A DNA stretch of 64,000 nucleotides from Citrobacter arsenatis (GTDB lineage Bacteria > Pseudomonadota > Gammaproteobacteria > Enterobacterales > Enterobacteriaceae), in the NCBI RefSeq assembly GCF_004353845.1, contig NZ_CP037864.1, positions 4,588,001 to 4,652,000 on the forward strand, written 5' to 3'. Positions within the stretch are counted from its first letter, which is position 1. Every line of letters begins with the position of its first letter. Of this stretch, positions 34,376 to 43,145 are shown in pieces. The notes under the pieces are model-generated. The model was given only the letters and a program-made list of their open reading frames with translations, had not been told where the DNA came from and did not search any database. The translations under genes and the position numbers were made by a program.

Positions 34376-35505
34376 CGAAAGTACTGCGCGCCAGACGTCT
34401 ACTGACCGAACGGGGCTGGCTGGACGATCATCAATTACGCATTGAAGACGGTATCATTGCGGCAATAGAGCCAATTCCTTCCGGCGTTATGGTCCGCGAT
34501 GCTGAACTGCTTTGTCCGGCATACATTGATACCCACGTACACGGTGGTGCGGGTGTCGATGTGATGGATGAGGCACCGGATACGCTCGATAAACTGGCGA
34601 TGCACAAAGCGCGTGAAGGGGTAGCCAACTGGCTACCCACTACCGTCACCGCTCCACTACCGGATATTCACAAAGCGCTTGAACGTATCGCCCATCGCTA
34701 CCATTCCGGCGGGCCTGGCGCACAGGTACTGGGCAGTTATCTTGAAGGTCCGTACTTTACGCCACAGAACAAAGGGGCACATCCGCCTGAGCTTTTCAGG
34801 GAACTGGAGCTCAATGAACTGGATGAACTGATTACGATTTCCCAGCAAACCTTGCGCGTCGTTGCGCTAGCACCAGAAAAACTCGGTGCATTGCAGGCCA
34901 TCGAACATCTGAAGCAGCGCAACGTACGGGTGATGCTGGGCCACAGCGCAGCTACCTGGGAACAAACCCGCGCGGCCTTTGACGCCGGCGCTGACGGACT
35001 GGTGCATTGCTATAACGGTATGACCGGCTTACATCATCGGGAGCCAGGCATGGTTGGCGCAGGGTTAACCGACCCTCGCCCCTGGCTCGAACTTATCGCT
35101 GACGGGCATCATGTCCACCCGGCGGCCATGAAGCTGTGCTGTTGCTGCGCGAAAGACAGACTGGTGCTGATTACAGATGCCATGCAGGCTGCAGGAATGC
35201 CGGACGGTCGCTATACGCTCTGCGGTGATGAAGTGGAAATGCGTAGCGGAATTGTACGTACCGCTTCCGGTGGACTAGCTGGCAGCACGCTCTCAATTGA
35301 TGCCGCCGTACGTAATATGGTCGAGTTCACTGGGATAACTGCAGAAGAGGCAATTCATATGGCCTCTCTCCACCCCGCACGTCTGTTAGGTATCGATCGC
35401 CTGCTGGGATCGTTAGCGGTGGGCAAACGCGCCGACGCGATCGCGCTTAATAGCGGGCTGCATTTACAACAGATCTGGATTCAGGGTCAGGCTCTCCCCC
35501 TTTGA
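34372..35505 (+). CDS. agaA: N-acetylgalactosamine-6-phosphate deacetylase AgaA
   Basis: A 377-residue amidohydrolase of the NagA/AgaA family that removes acetate from GalNAc-6-phosphate. Metal-site motifs are DTHVHGGAGVDV (about 53-64), LEGPYFTPQNKGAH with the metal Glu, GHSAATWEQ, HCYNGMTGLHHREPG and LITDAMQAAGMPDGRY with the catalytic Asp. It is the last gene of the kbaZ transcript and overlaps agaF. It supplies galactosamine 6-phosphate to AgaS. Confidence 0.95.
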   Translation: MTKVLRARRLLTERGWLDDHQLRIEDGIIAAIEPIPSGVMVRDAELLCPAYIDTHVHGGAGVDVMDEAPDTLDKLAMHKAREGVANWLPTTVTAPLPDIHKALERIAHRYHSGGPGAQVLGSYLEGPYFTPQNKGAHPPELFRELELNELDELITISQQTLRVVALAPEKLGALQAIEHLKQRNVRVMLGHSAATWEQTRAAFDAGADGLVHCYNGMTGLHHREPGMVGAGLTDPRPWLELIADGHHVHPAAMKLCCCCAKDRLVLITDAMQAAGMPDGRYTLCGDEVEMRSGIVRTASGGLAGSTLSIDAAVRNMVEFTGITAEEAIHMASLHPARLLGIDRLLGSLAVGKRADAIALNSGLHLQQIWIQGQALPL

Positions 35506-35525
35506 CCTTTCATTTTGTCTTGTAT

Positions 35526-35560
35526 TGGCCTGCGGTCTCCGATCGCAAGGCCTTTCTTTT
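35526..35560 (+). terminator. Terminator after agaA
   Basis: GGCCTGCG and CGCAAGGCC form an imperfect stem (one bulged A) with a 9-base loop, followed by TTTCTTTTCC. It separates the kbaZ-agaA transcript from the agaS promoter. Confidence 0.7.
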
Positions 35561-35631
35561 CCTTTCGATTGTGGAAATATCGAACCAAATCACAATCAAT
35601 CTCTTCCTTATAGATCAATAAGATAATCACA

Positions 35632-35749
35632 GTCTTCGTTTTCATGATCACAAATTTCGTTTTATTTCATTTTGCATCATTGAACTTTCGATTTCTTTCA
35701 TATAGATTTTAATCAATCGACATGATGAACAAGTGAAACGAAACGAAAG
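35632..35749. promoter_or_regulatory. AgaR operators upstream of agaS
   Basis: ATTTCGTTTTATTTCATTT (35654-35672), CTTTCGATTTCTTTCAT (35685-35701) and the inverted AAGTGAAACGAAACGAAAG (35731-35749) repeat the AgaR operator. A weaker TCTTCGTTTTCAT is at 35633-35645. The gap 35506-35806 holds only this control region and the terminator, so agaS-kbaY has its own AgaR-controlled promoter, as in E. coli. Confidence 0.8.
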
Positions 35750-35806
35750 ATAGCGACATTTTTGCCAGCGTCTTATGTGGAATTTACGAGACTAAGGACC
35801 TAAGTT

Positions 35807-36961
35807 ATGCCAGAAACCTATACCCCTGTTACTGCGGTAACGGGCACCTGGACCGAAGAAGAGATCCGTCAACAACCTGCCAGTTGGATCCGTTCTCTCA
35901 CCAATATCGACAATATTCGCTCCGCCATTGATAACTTTCTTGCGCCATTGTTACGCAAAAAAGAGCTGCGGATCGTATTGACTGGCGCAGGAACATCAGC
36001 ATTCATTGGCGACATCATCGCCCCCTGGCTGGCAAGCTATACCGGTAAAAACATCAGCGCTGTGCCGACCACCGACCTGGTCACCAATCCGATGGATTAC
36101 CTGAATCCCGCTCATCCGCTGCTGCTCATTTCTTTCGCTCGCTCAGGTAACAGCCCTGAAAGCGTTGCGGCAGTGGAACTAGCTAATCAGTTTGTGCCTG
36201 AGTGTTATCACCTGCCAATCACCTGCAACGAAGCAGGCAGCCTGTATCAAAACGCAGTCGCAAGCGACAACGCTTTTGCTCTGTTAATGCCCGCAGAGAC
36301 ACATGACCGTGGTTTCGCCATGACCAGCAGCATTACCACCATGATGGCCAGTTGCCTGGCAGTATTCGCTCCGGAGAAAATCAACAGTCAGACCTTCCGC
36401 GACGTAGCAGACAGGTGCCAGGCAATCCTAACTTCATTAGGCGATTTCAGCGACGGTGTTTTTGGCAATGAGCCCTGGAAACGGATCGTCTACCTCGGTA
36501 GCGGTGGATTGCAGGGAGTCGCGCGTGAATCGGCACTGAAAGTCCTGGAGCTGACAGCGGGCAAACTGGCGGCATTCTATGACTCCCCGACCGGCTTTCG
36601 TCACGGTCCAAAGTCGCTGGTTGATAACGAAACATTGGTAGTAGTTTTTGTTTCCAGCCACCCTTATACACGCCAATACGATCTCGATCTGTTAGCAGAG
36701 TTACGCCGCGATCGGCAGGCGCTACGGGTTGTCGCAATTTCCGCACAAACCCATGAGGTGATCGAAGCTGGTCCACATATTGTGCTACCGCCAGCACGCT
36801 CTTTCATCGATATGGAATTGGCGTTCTGCTTCCTGATCTACGCCCAGGTCTTTGCTTTGACGCAATCCATCAACATCGGCAATACACCGGATACGCCTTC
36901 TGCCAGCGGCACTGTTAACCGCGTTGTACAGGGCGTTGTTATTCATCCCTGGAACGCCTAA
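35807..36961 (+). CDS. agaS: Galactosamine-6-phosphate deaminase/isomerase AgaS
   Basis: A 384-residue protein with two SIS (sugar isomerase) domains, like the isomerase half of GlmS. LRIVLTGAGTSAFIGDIIAP (about 54-73) and ISFARSGNSPESVAAVELAN form the first domain; YLGSGGLQGVARESALKVLE starts the second. Genetic work in E. coli shows AgaS, rather than AgaI, converts galactosamine 6-phosphate to tagatose 6-phosphate. Its presence makes the loss of agaI here tolerable. It is followed by kbaY after 12 bases. Confidence 0.94.
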   Translation: MPETYTPVTAVTGTWTEEEIRQQPASWIRSLTNIDNIRSAIDNFLAPLLRKKELRIVLTGAGTSAFIGDIIAPWLASYTGKNISAVPTTDLVTNPMDYLNPAHPLLLISFARSGNSPESVAAVELANQFVPECYHLPITCNEAGSLYQNAVASDNAFALLMPAETHDRGFAMTSSITTMMASCLAVFAPEKINSQTFRDVADRCQAILTSLGDFSDGVFGNEPWKRIVYLGSGGLQGVARESALKVLELTAGKLAAFYDSPTGFRHGPKSLVDNETLVVVFVSSHPYTRQYDLDLLAELRRDRQALRVVAISAQTHEVIEAGPHIVLPPARSFIDMELAFCFLIYAQVFALTQSINIGNTPDTPSASGTVNRVVQGVVIHPWNA

Positions 36962-36973
36962 AAGGATCGTTTT

Positions 36974-37849
36974 ATGAGCATTATTTCCACCAAATACCTC
37001 CTGCTGGATGCACAAAAAAAAGGTTACGCCGTACCCGCCTTCAATATTCATAACGCTGAGACTATCCAGGCGATCCTTGAAGTGTGCTATGAAATGCAAT
37101 CGCCGGTGATCCTTGCCGGAACGCCGGGTACCTTTAAACATATTGCACTGGAAGAGATCTACGCGCTGTGCAGCGCTTATTCAAACAGCTACGGTATACC
37201 GCTGGCATTGCACCTCGATCACCATGAGTCGCTGGACGACATTCGTCGTAAAGTGAATGCAGGGGTACGCAGCGCAATGATTGACGGCAGCCACTTTCCG
37301 TTTGAAGAAAACGTGAAGCTGGTGAAATCCGTTGTGGATTTTTGCCATGCCAAAGATTGCAGTGTGGAAGCTGAACTGGGCCGTTTGGGTGGCGTAGAAG
37401 ATGATATGAGTGTGGATGCAGAAAGCGCCTTCCTCACCGATCCACAAGAAGCCAAACTGTTTGTTGAGCGTACTGGCGTAGATAGCCTTGCCGTTGCCAT
37501 CGGCACAGCACACGGTTTGTACACCAAAACGCCAAAAATCGATTTCCAGCGGCTGGGTGAAATTCGTGAAGTAGTCGACGTTCCACTGGTTCTACATGGC
37601 GCAAGCGATGTCCCTGATGAATACGTCCGCCGCACAATCGAGCTTGGCGTTTGCAAAGTTAACGTCGCTACCGAACTAAAAATCGCTTTTGCCGATGCAG
37701 TCAAAGCGTGGTTTGCGCAGAATCCACAGGGCAACGATCCTCGCTATTACATGCGGGTCGGAATGGATGCGATGAAAGAAGTGGTACGTAGCAAAATCAC
37801 TGTATGCGGGTCAGCAAATAAATTGATGGTTACCTGCGAATTATCGTGA
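36974..37849 (+). CDS. kbaY: Tagatose-1,6-bisphosphate aldolase KbaY (AgaY)
   Basis: A 291-residue class II aldolase, the catalytic partner of KbaZ. Zinc and catalytic residues are in PLALHLDHHESLDDI (HLDHH), VEAELGRLGGVEDD, AVAIGTAHGLYTKTP and VLHGASDVPDEYV. It is five residues longer than E. coli KbaY. The ending after CGSAN (KLMVTCELS) differs from the usual short tail, possibly because the downstream DNA was rearranged. No tagatose-6-phosphate kinase gene is seen here; a phosphofructokinase elsewhere would be needed. Confidence 0.95.
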   Translation: MSIISTKYLLLDAQKKGYAVPAFNIHNAETIQAILEVCYEMQSPVILAGTPGTFKHIALEEIYALCSAYSNSYGIPLALHLDHHESLDDIRRKVNAGVRSAMIDGSHFPFEENVKLVKSVVDFCHAKDCSVEAELGRLGGVEDDMSVDAESAFLTDPQEAKLFVERTGVDSLAVAIGTAHGLYTKTPKIDFQRLGEIREVVDVPLVLHGASDVPDEYVRRTIELGVCKVNVATELKIAFADAVKAWFAQNPQGNDPRYYMRVGMDAMKEVVRSKITVCGSANKLMVTCELS

Positions 37850-37886
37850 CCATTATTTATTCTGCACGAGTGCTATCTACGTGATG

Positions 37887-38160
37887 TCAGGTAGCGCTCA
37901 TTGTTCGAGTAATAAGGGGGTACACGCCATTATGGCATGTTAAAAACGGCTGCTCATCGTTTGATTCGCGGTATTCGCCAGGGTTGAAGGACATCCTGAA
38001 TGCTAAAGAGACCTTGCTGCTGATAGCAAGTGAAGGGAAGCACGATGCTGTAGAAAAATACTTGGCCACCACCGTCGCCACAATTATTGTTGCTTCATTT
38101 TTATGGCTGCACCGTAATGTGAGTAGCCTGATTGACGGCTCACAATATCCTGATAAATAA
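37887..38160 (+). pseudogene. agaI: 3' remnant of agaI, frameshifted
   Basis: Between kbaY and the fic gene, plus-strand translation gives MLKTAAHRLIRGIRQG from 37937, ending at TGA. Shifted by one base, it continues LKDILNAKETLLLIASEGKH through to ASFLWLHRN and stops at 38160. This lines up with the C-terminal part of E. coli AgaI (MLKTAG..RGI..GLKDILNA.E.LLL...EGK.DA.E..L......ASFLWLH.N), a NagB-family protein. Only about the last quarter is present, with at least one frameshift near 37982 and stops upstream. The agaB, agaC and agaD genes that precede agaI in E. coli are gone. The similarity is from memory of the E. coli protein and should be confirmed by alignment. Confidence 0.82.
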
Positions 38161-38163
38161 AAG

Positions 38164-39177
38164 TTACAGTAAGCGCCACATCCCCCCTTTTGTCGCGCCA
38201 ACGCGTTGCAGTTTACCTTTTAGCTGCAACGCTTTCAGATAGCGCTCTACGGTCCGGGCTGAGATTTCACACTCATCAGCGATACTTTTGGCGGATCTGC
38301 CCGGCTGATTCGACAAGATTTGTAGAATGCGTTTTTCTATTTCCAGTAAATCAGCCGACATTTCTTCCGACATTTCTTCCGACATTTCTTCCGACATTTC
38401 TTCCGACAGGGCTGATGATCTCCCCAATCCTTCTTGCAAAGCAGAGATGATGTTTTCCAGGATAAATTCTATGAATGGCGTGCAGCTACTTTGCCGATCG
38501 CAAAGCCCTAACACCTGGTAATAGCGGTCCTGTTGGTAGTGGATCAGTGTCTCTACTGGTAACCACGCCAATTCCGATCGCCATTCACGGAGGATTAATG
38601 TCTGCCACAAACGTCCCATCCGTCCATTGCCGTCGGCAAAAGGATGAATAAATTCAAACTCATAATGGAAAATAGCACCAGCAATCAGTGGGTGGAGTTC
38701 TGTCGTTTTTAACCAGCCCAGTAAATCATTCATCAAACGTAAAACTTGTGATGCCGGAGGAGCCATATGAATCAGCTGTTTTTCCCTGTAAACACCAACA
38801 TTTCCGGTACGTAACTGGCCTGGATTATCGACCAGACCGAGCATAAGAACCCGATGTGCCTGTAAAAGGTCGGATAATTTTCCACTTTTCCATTCCGACA
38901 TCTTTTCATAGGCCAGAATCGCATTTCTAACTTCCTGTATGTCTTTAGCAGGCGCCAGAATACGTTTTCCCTCCATCAGGGCGGTGACTTGTTCCGTCGT
39001 CAACGAATTATGTTCAATCGCTAAAGAGGCCTGAATCGTACGAATACGATTCTCTTTGCGCAAAAGAGGAGATGTCCTACCAGCCATCGCTGCCCAATGC
39101 CCCATCAACTCACCAATCTCAATGACTTGATTAAGGATTAATGGAGTGACGACGAAAGGTGGTTGGTAGGTGCTCAC
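38164..39177 (-). CDS. Fic-domain protein with C-terminal winged helix
   Basis: A 337-residue Fic protein. The catalytic motif HPFADGNGRMGR is at about 178-189, complete with catalytic His and anion-binding residues, so AMP (or other nucleotide) transfer to a target hydroxyl is expected. An N-terminal SLAIEHN (about 51-57) resembles the inhibitory helix motif (S/T)xxxE(G/N), with His in the last place. The C-terminal ~65 residues look like a winged helix-turn-helix (SAKSIADECEISARTVERYL). Between them is a tandem MSEE repeat. No toxin-antitoxin partner is adjacent. It lies where E. coli has fimbrial genes, so it is accessory. The target is unknown. Confidence 0.88.
   Translation of the reverse strand: MSTYQPPFVVTPLILNQVIEIGELMGHWAAMAGRTSPLLRKENRIRTIQASLAIEHNSLTTEQVTALMEGKRILAPAKDIQEVRNAILAYEKMSEWKSGKLSDLLQAHRVLMLGLVDNPGQLRTGNVGVYREKQLIHMAPPASQVLRLMNDLLGWLKTTELHPLIAGAIFHYEFEFIHPFADGNGRMGRLWQTLILREWRSELAWLPVETLIHYQQDRYYQVLGLCDRQSSCTPFIEFILENIISALQEGLGRSSALSEEMSEEMSEEMSEEMSADLLEIEKRILQILSNQPGRSAKSIADECEISARTVERYLKALQLKGKLQRVGATKGGMWRLL
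38355..38408. repeat. 12-bp tandem repeat inside the fic gene
   Basis: Four full copies and a half copy of CCGACATTTCTT, encoding a repeated MSEE in the linker between the Fic domain and the winged helix. The unit is a multiple of three, so copy-number changes would alter linker length without a frameshift. Confidence 0.95.
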
Positions 39178-39179
39178 TG

Positions 39180-40043
39180 TTACTCTCCCTGCTGTTCCAG
39201 CGCGTGCTTGTACAACGCATTCTTCTTCACGCCATGGATTTCAGCGGCCAGCGCGGCGGCCTTTTTCAGCGGCAGTTCTGCCTGCAATAAGGCCAGCGTA
39301 CGCAGCGCATCAGCTGGAAGATCGTCCTCTTGCGCTTTATGCCCTTCGACAATCAGCACCATTTCGCCTTTGCGTCGGTTTTCATCTTCTTTAACCCACG
39401 CCAGCAGTTCACCGACCGGCGCACCGTGAATAGTTTCCCAGGTTTTGGTCAACTCACGCGCCAGCACCACGTAGCGAGATTCACCCCAGACGGCAACCAT
39501 GTCTTCCAGACTATCCAGCAAACGGTGGGTAGATTCATAAAAAATAAGCGTACGCGGTTCGGCCTCAATGGCTTTCATCGCATCACGACGCCCTTTGGAT
39601 TTGGCAGGCAGAAAACCTTCATAGCAAAAGCGATCTGAAGGCAGACCCGCAGCGCTCAGGGCTGCAATCGCCGCGCAAGGGCCAGGCAGAGGAACAACGC
39701 GGATCCCCGCTTCTCGACAGGTGCGCACCAGATGGTAGCCAGGATCGTTAATCAGCGGCGTTCCGGCATCGGAAACCAGCGCAATGTTTTGCCCTTCTTT
39801 GAGCTTTGCCACCAGCGTTTCGGCCTTTTGCTGCTCGTTGTGGTCGTGCAGGGCGAACAAACGGGCGTTAATCGCGAAGTGTTGTAACAGTAATCCTGTA
39901 TGACGGGTGTCTTCAGCGGCAATCAAATCAACGGCTTGTAAAACTTCGAGCGCTCGTTGGGTAATATCAGCCAAATTTCCTATGGGAGTAGGTACAATAA
40001 AGAGTTGGCCTTGAGAATTATCCGCCGATTCGTGTTGTTTCAT
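39180..40043 (-). CDS. rsmI: 16S rRNA 2'-O-ribose C1402 methyltransferase RsmI
   Basis: A 287-residue SAM-dependent methyltransferase of the tetrapyrrole methylase fold. It methylates the ribose of C1402 in 16S rRNA at the decoding centre. Motifs are GQLFIVPTPIGNLADITQRA (about 13-32), AAEDTRHTG, LVSDAGTPLINDPGY and LPGPCAAIAALSAAGLPSD. It is divergent from lpoA with a 63-base gap, as in E. coli. It is 2 bases from the fic stop, so the accessory DNA ends sharply here. Confidence 0.97.
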   Translation of the reverse strand: MKQHESADNSQGQLFIVPTPIGNLADITQRALEVLQAVDLIAAEDTRHTGLLLQHFAINARLFALHDHNEQQKAETLVAKLKEGQNIALVSDAGTPLINDPGYHLVRTCREAGIRVVPLPGPCAAIAALSAAGLPSDRFCYEGFLPAKSKGRRDAMKAIEAEPRTLIFYESTHRLLDSLEDMVAVWGESRYVVLARELTKTWETIHGAPVGELLAWVKEDENRRKGEMVLIVEGHKAQEDDLPADALRTLALLQAELPLKKAAALAAEIHGVKKNALYKHALEQQGE

Positions 40044-40106
40044 TGTGTCGTCCGTATTGCCGATTTAATATTGAGCATTGAGTAAAAAAATATCACTGGA
40101 TACAGT

Positions 40107-42158
40107 ATGGTACCCTCAACATTTTCTCGTTTGAAAGCCGCACGCGCGCTACCAGTCATTCTGGCAGCACTGATTTTCGCAGGCTGTGGCACCCAGGCGC
40201 CAGACCAGAGTGCAGCCCATATGCAGGGCACTGCGCAGGCTGATTCCGGCTTTTATCTGCAACAAATGCAGCAAAGCTCAGATGATAGCAAGACCAACTG
40301 GCAATTACTCGCCATTCGTGCACTGCTGAAAGAAGGTAAGAGCCAGCAGGCTAGCGAACTGTTCAACCAGCTACCGCAGAAGCTAAGCGATAACCAGCGT
40401 CGTGAGCAGTCACTGCTGGCCGTCGAGATTAAGCTTGCGCAGAAAGATATCGCTGGCGCACAGGCCCTGCTGGATAAACTCACCCCCGCCGATTTCGATC
40501 AAAACCAGCAGGCGCGATACTGGCAGGCGCAAATCGACGTCAACCAGGGTCGCCCATCATTGACGCTATTACGCGCCCTGATTGCCCAGGAGCCGCTGCT
40601 GGCCGCGAATGCTAAGCAGAACAACATGGACTCAACCTGGCAGGCGCTGTCATCCATGAGCCAGGAGCAAGCACAGGCGTTGGTCATCAATGCTGATGAA
40701 AACGTGCTGCAAGGCTGGCTGGATCTCCAGCGCGTCTGGTTCGATAACCGTAACGATCCGGACATGATGAAAGCCGGTATTGCGGACTGGCAGAAACGTT
40801 ATCCACAGAACCCGGGGGCAAAACTGTTGCCAACGCAGTTGGTTAACGTGCAGAGCTTTAAGCCCGCATCCACCAGTAAAATTGCCCTGCTGCTGCCGCT
40901 GAACGGTCAGGCTGCTGTTTTTGGCCGTACTATTCAGCAAGGTTTTGAAGCTGCGAAAAACATGGGTACTCAACCCGTATCTGCCCCTGCTGTTGCTGCG
41001 CCTGCTGTGGATACAGCTGCCGCGACGACCACAGAACAGCCGCAAACGACTGACGGTGTTGCCAGCCCTTCTCAGGCGTCAGTAAGCGATCTGACCAACG
41101 AGACGCCTGCACAGCCAGAAGCAGCAGCCCCACAGCCAACCGCGCCGGCACAGACAACGACTGCCAGCGCCCCAGCGAATCCGTCCGCTGAACTGAAAAT
41201 CTACGACACGTCATCACAGCCGCTGAATCAGATCCTGACTCAGGTTCAGCAGGATGGCGCCAGCATCGTGGTTGGCCCGCTGTTGAAGAATAATGTTGAA
41301 GAGCTGATGAAAAGCAACACGCCATTAAACGTCCTGGCGCTTAATCAGCCGGAGTCGGTGAAAAACCTGCCGAACGTCTGCTACTTCGCCCTGTCGCCAG
41401 AAGATGAAGCGCGCGACGCTGCGCGTCACATCCGCGATCAAGGGAAACAGACGCCGCTGCTGTTGATCCCGCGGAGTGCGTTGGGCGATCGCGTGGCTAA
41501 TGCTTTTGCGCAGGAATGGCAAAAACTGGGCGGCGGCGTAGTGTTGCAACAGAAGTTCGGCTCCACCGCTGAGCTGAAAATGGGCGTCAACGGCGGCTCG
41601 GGGATTTCCCTGACGGGTAGCCCGGTGGCCTCCTCTGTACCTGCGCAGCCTGGCGTAACAATTGGTGGTCTGACGATTCCGGCAGCGCCAACCGATGCGC
41701 AAATCACCGGCGGTAGCGGTCGTGTTGATGCCGTGTATATTCTGGCGACGCCGGAAGAAATTGCATTTATTAAGCCGATGATTGCTATGCGCAACGGCAG
41801 CCAGAGCGGTGCCACGCTGTACGCCAGCTCCCGCAGCGCACAGGGAACTGCTGGCCCGGATTTCCGTCTGGAGATGGAAGGCTTGCAGTACAGCGAAATT
41901 CCGATGCTGGCAGGCGCTAACACGCCTCTCATGCAGCAGGCGCTTGGCGCGGTTCGTAACGACTACTCGCTGGCACGTATGTACGCCATGGGCGTCGATG
42001 CCTGGTCGCTTGCCAACCACTTCTCGCAAATGCGTCAGGTGCAGGGTTTCGAAATTAACGGCAATACCGGAGCCTTAACCGCAACGCAGGATTGTGTGAT
42101 TAACAGGAAGTTATCATGGCTCAAATACCAGCAAGGACAAGTCGTCCCCGCCAGTTAA
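40107..42158 (+). CDS. lpoA: Outer-membrane lipoprotein LpoA, activator of PBP1A
   Basis: A 683-residue lipoprotein that activates penicillin-binding protein 1A (MrcA) from the outer membrane. The signal peptide ends at the lipobox LIFAGC. The N-terminal ~250 residues are TPR-like (repeated Ala/Gln/Leu helices). A low-complexity linker rich in Ala, Pro, Thr and Gln spans about residues 285-361. The C-terminal part is a periplasmic-binding fold. It is slightly longer than E. coli LpoA (678). Its 3' end overlaps yraN by 43 bases. Confidence 0.96.
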   Translation: MVPSTFSRLKAARALPVILAALIFAGCGTQAPDQSAAHMQGTAQADSGFYLQQMQQSSDDSKTNWQLLAIRALLKEGKSQQASELFNQLPQKLSDNQRREQSLLAVEIKLAQKDIAGAQALLDKLTPADFDQNQQARYWQAQIDVNQGRPSLTLLRALIAQEPLLAANAKQNNMDSTWQALSSMSQEQAQALVINADENVLQGWLDLQRVWFDNRNDPDMMKAGIADWQKRYPQNPGAKLLPTQLVNVQSFKPASTSKIALLLPLNGQAAVFGRTIQQGFEAAKNMGTQPVSAPAVAAPAVDTAAATTTEQPQTTDGVASPSQASVSDLTNETPAQPEAAAPQPTAPAQTTTASAPANPSAELKIYDTSSQPLNQILTQVQQDGASIVVGPLLKNNVEELMKSNTPLNVLALNQPESVKNLPNVCYFALSPEDEARDAARHIRDQGKQTPLLLIPRSALGDRVANAFAQEWQKLGGGVVLQQKFGSTAELKMGVNGGSGISLTGSPVASSVPAQPGVTIGGLTIPAAPTDAQITGGSGRVDAVYILATPEEIAFIKPMIAMRNGSQSGATLYASSRSAQGTAGPDFRLEMEGLQYSEIPMLAGANTPLMQQALGAVRNDYSLARMYAMGVDAWSLANHFSQMRQVQGFEINGNTGALTATQDCVINRKLSWLKYQQGQVVPAS

Positions 42159-42511
42159 CGAGTAAACAGACCGGTGACGCGTGGGAATCCACCGCGCGTA
42201 ACTGGCTGCAGAGCAAGGGACTGCATTTTATCGCCGCCAACGTGCGTGAACGTGGCGGCGAAATCGACCTGATAATGCGTGAAGGCAACACCACCGTATT
42301 TGTTGAAGTCCGCTACCGACGCTCAGCCCAGTTTGGCGGTGCGGCGGCGAGTGTGACCCGGAGCAAACAACACAAATTATTACAGACCGCCCGCTTGTGG
42401 CTTGCGCGCCACAATGGGAGTTTTGATACTGTGGATTGCCGGTTCGATGTGTTAGCCTTCACCGGAAATGATGTTGAGTGGTTTAAGGACGCGTTCAACG
42501 ACCGCTCATAG
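42116..42511 (+). CDS. yraN: UPF0102 protein YraN
   Basis: A 131-residue conserved protein with a Holliday-junction-resolvase/endonuclease-like fold. The core RERGGEIDLIMREGNTTVFV and EVRYRR carry the conserved Glu/Asp/Glu residues of the restriction-endonuclease-like superfamily. Function is unproven in enterics. The start lies inside the lpoA gene (overlap 43 bases), an arrangement shared with E. coli, so translation may be coupled. Confidence 0.93.
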   Translation: MAQIPARTSRPRQLTSKQTGDAWESTARNWLQSKGLHFIAANVRERGGEIDLIMREGNTTVFVEVRYRRSAQFGGAAASVTRSKQHKLLQTARLWLARHNGSFDTVDCRFDVLAFTGNDVEWFKDAFNDRS

Positions 42512-42545
42512 TTGAAGATTCAGAGCCTGGTTCTTAAGGATTAGC

Positions 42546-43136
42546 GTGTTAGATAGAATTAAAGTCTGCTTTACAGAAAGCATTCAAACTCAGATAGCTG
42601 CGGCTGAAGCACTTCCGGATGCGATCTCCCGTGCCGCCATGACGCTGGTTCAGTCCCTGCTCAATGGCAACAAAATTCTCTGTTGTGGTAATGGGACATC
42701 CGCTGCCAACGCACAGCATTTTGCTGCCAGCATGATCAATCGTTTTGAAACAGAGCGGCCAAGTTTACCTGCGATTGCACTAAATACTGATAATGTGGTC
42801 TTAACTGCGATTGCCAACGATCGCCTGCACGACGAAGTTTATGCAAAACAAGTCCGTGCGCTGGGACATGCAGGTGATGTTCTGCTGGCAATCTCTACGC
42901 GTGGTAATAGCCGCGATATCGTAAAAGCCGTTGAAGCCGCCGTAACACGCGACATGACAATCGTCGCGCTGACCGGGTATGACGGAGGGGAGCTGGCCGG
43001 GTTACTGGGGCCGCAGGATGTTGAGATCCGCATTCCCTCACATCACAGCGCCCGCGTTCAGGAAATGCACATGCTGACGGTCAACTGCCTTTGCGATCTC
43101 ATCGATAACACGCTTTTCCCTCACCAGGATGATTAA
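42546..43136 (+). CDS. diaA: DnaA initiator-associating protein DiaA
   Basis: A 196-residue SIS-domain protein, almost identical to E. coli DiaA, which forms tetramers that bind several DnaA molecules and promote timely initiation at oriC. Core motifs are ILCCGNGTSAANAQHFAASM, DVLLAISTRGNSRDIVKAVE and QEMHMLTVNCLCDLIDNTLF. The start codon is GTG at 42546, with AAGGA upstream. It is followed by dolP after 9 bases. Confidence 0.96.
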   Translation: MLDRIKVCFTESIQTQIAAAEALPDAISRAAMTLVQSLLNGNKILCCGNGTSAANAQHFAASMINRFETERPSLPAIALNTDNVVLTAIANDRLHDEVYAKQVRALGHAGDVLLAISTRGNSRDIVKAVEAAVTRDMTIVALTGYDGGELAGLLGPQDVEIRIPSHHSARVQEMHMLTVNCLCDLIDNTLFPHQDD

Positions 43137-43145
43137 GGAGTACAC

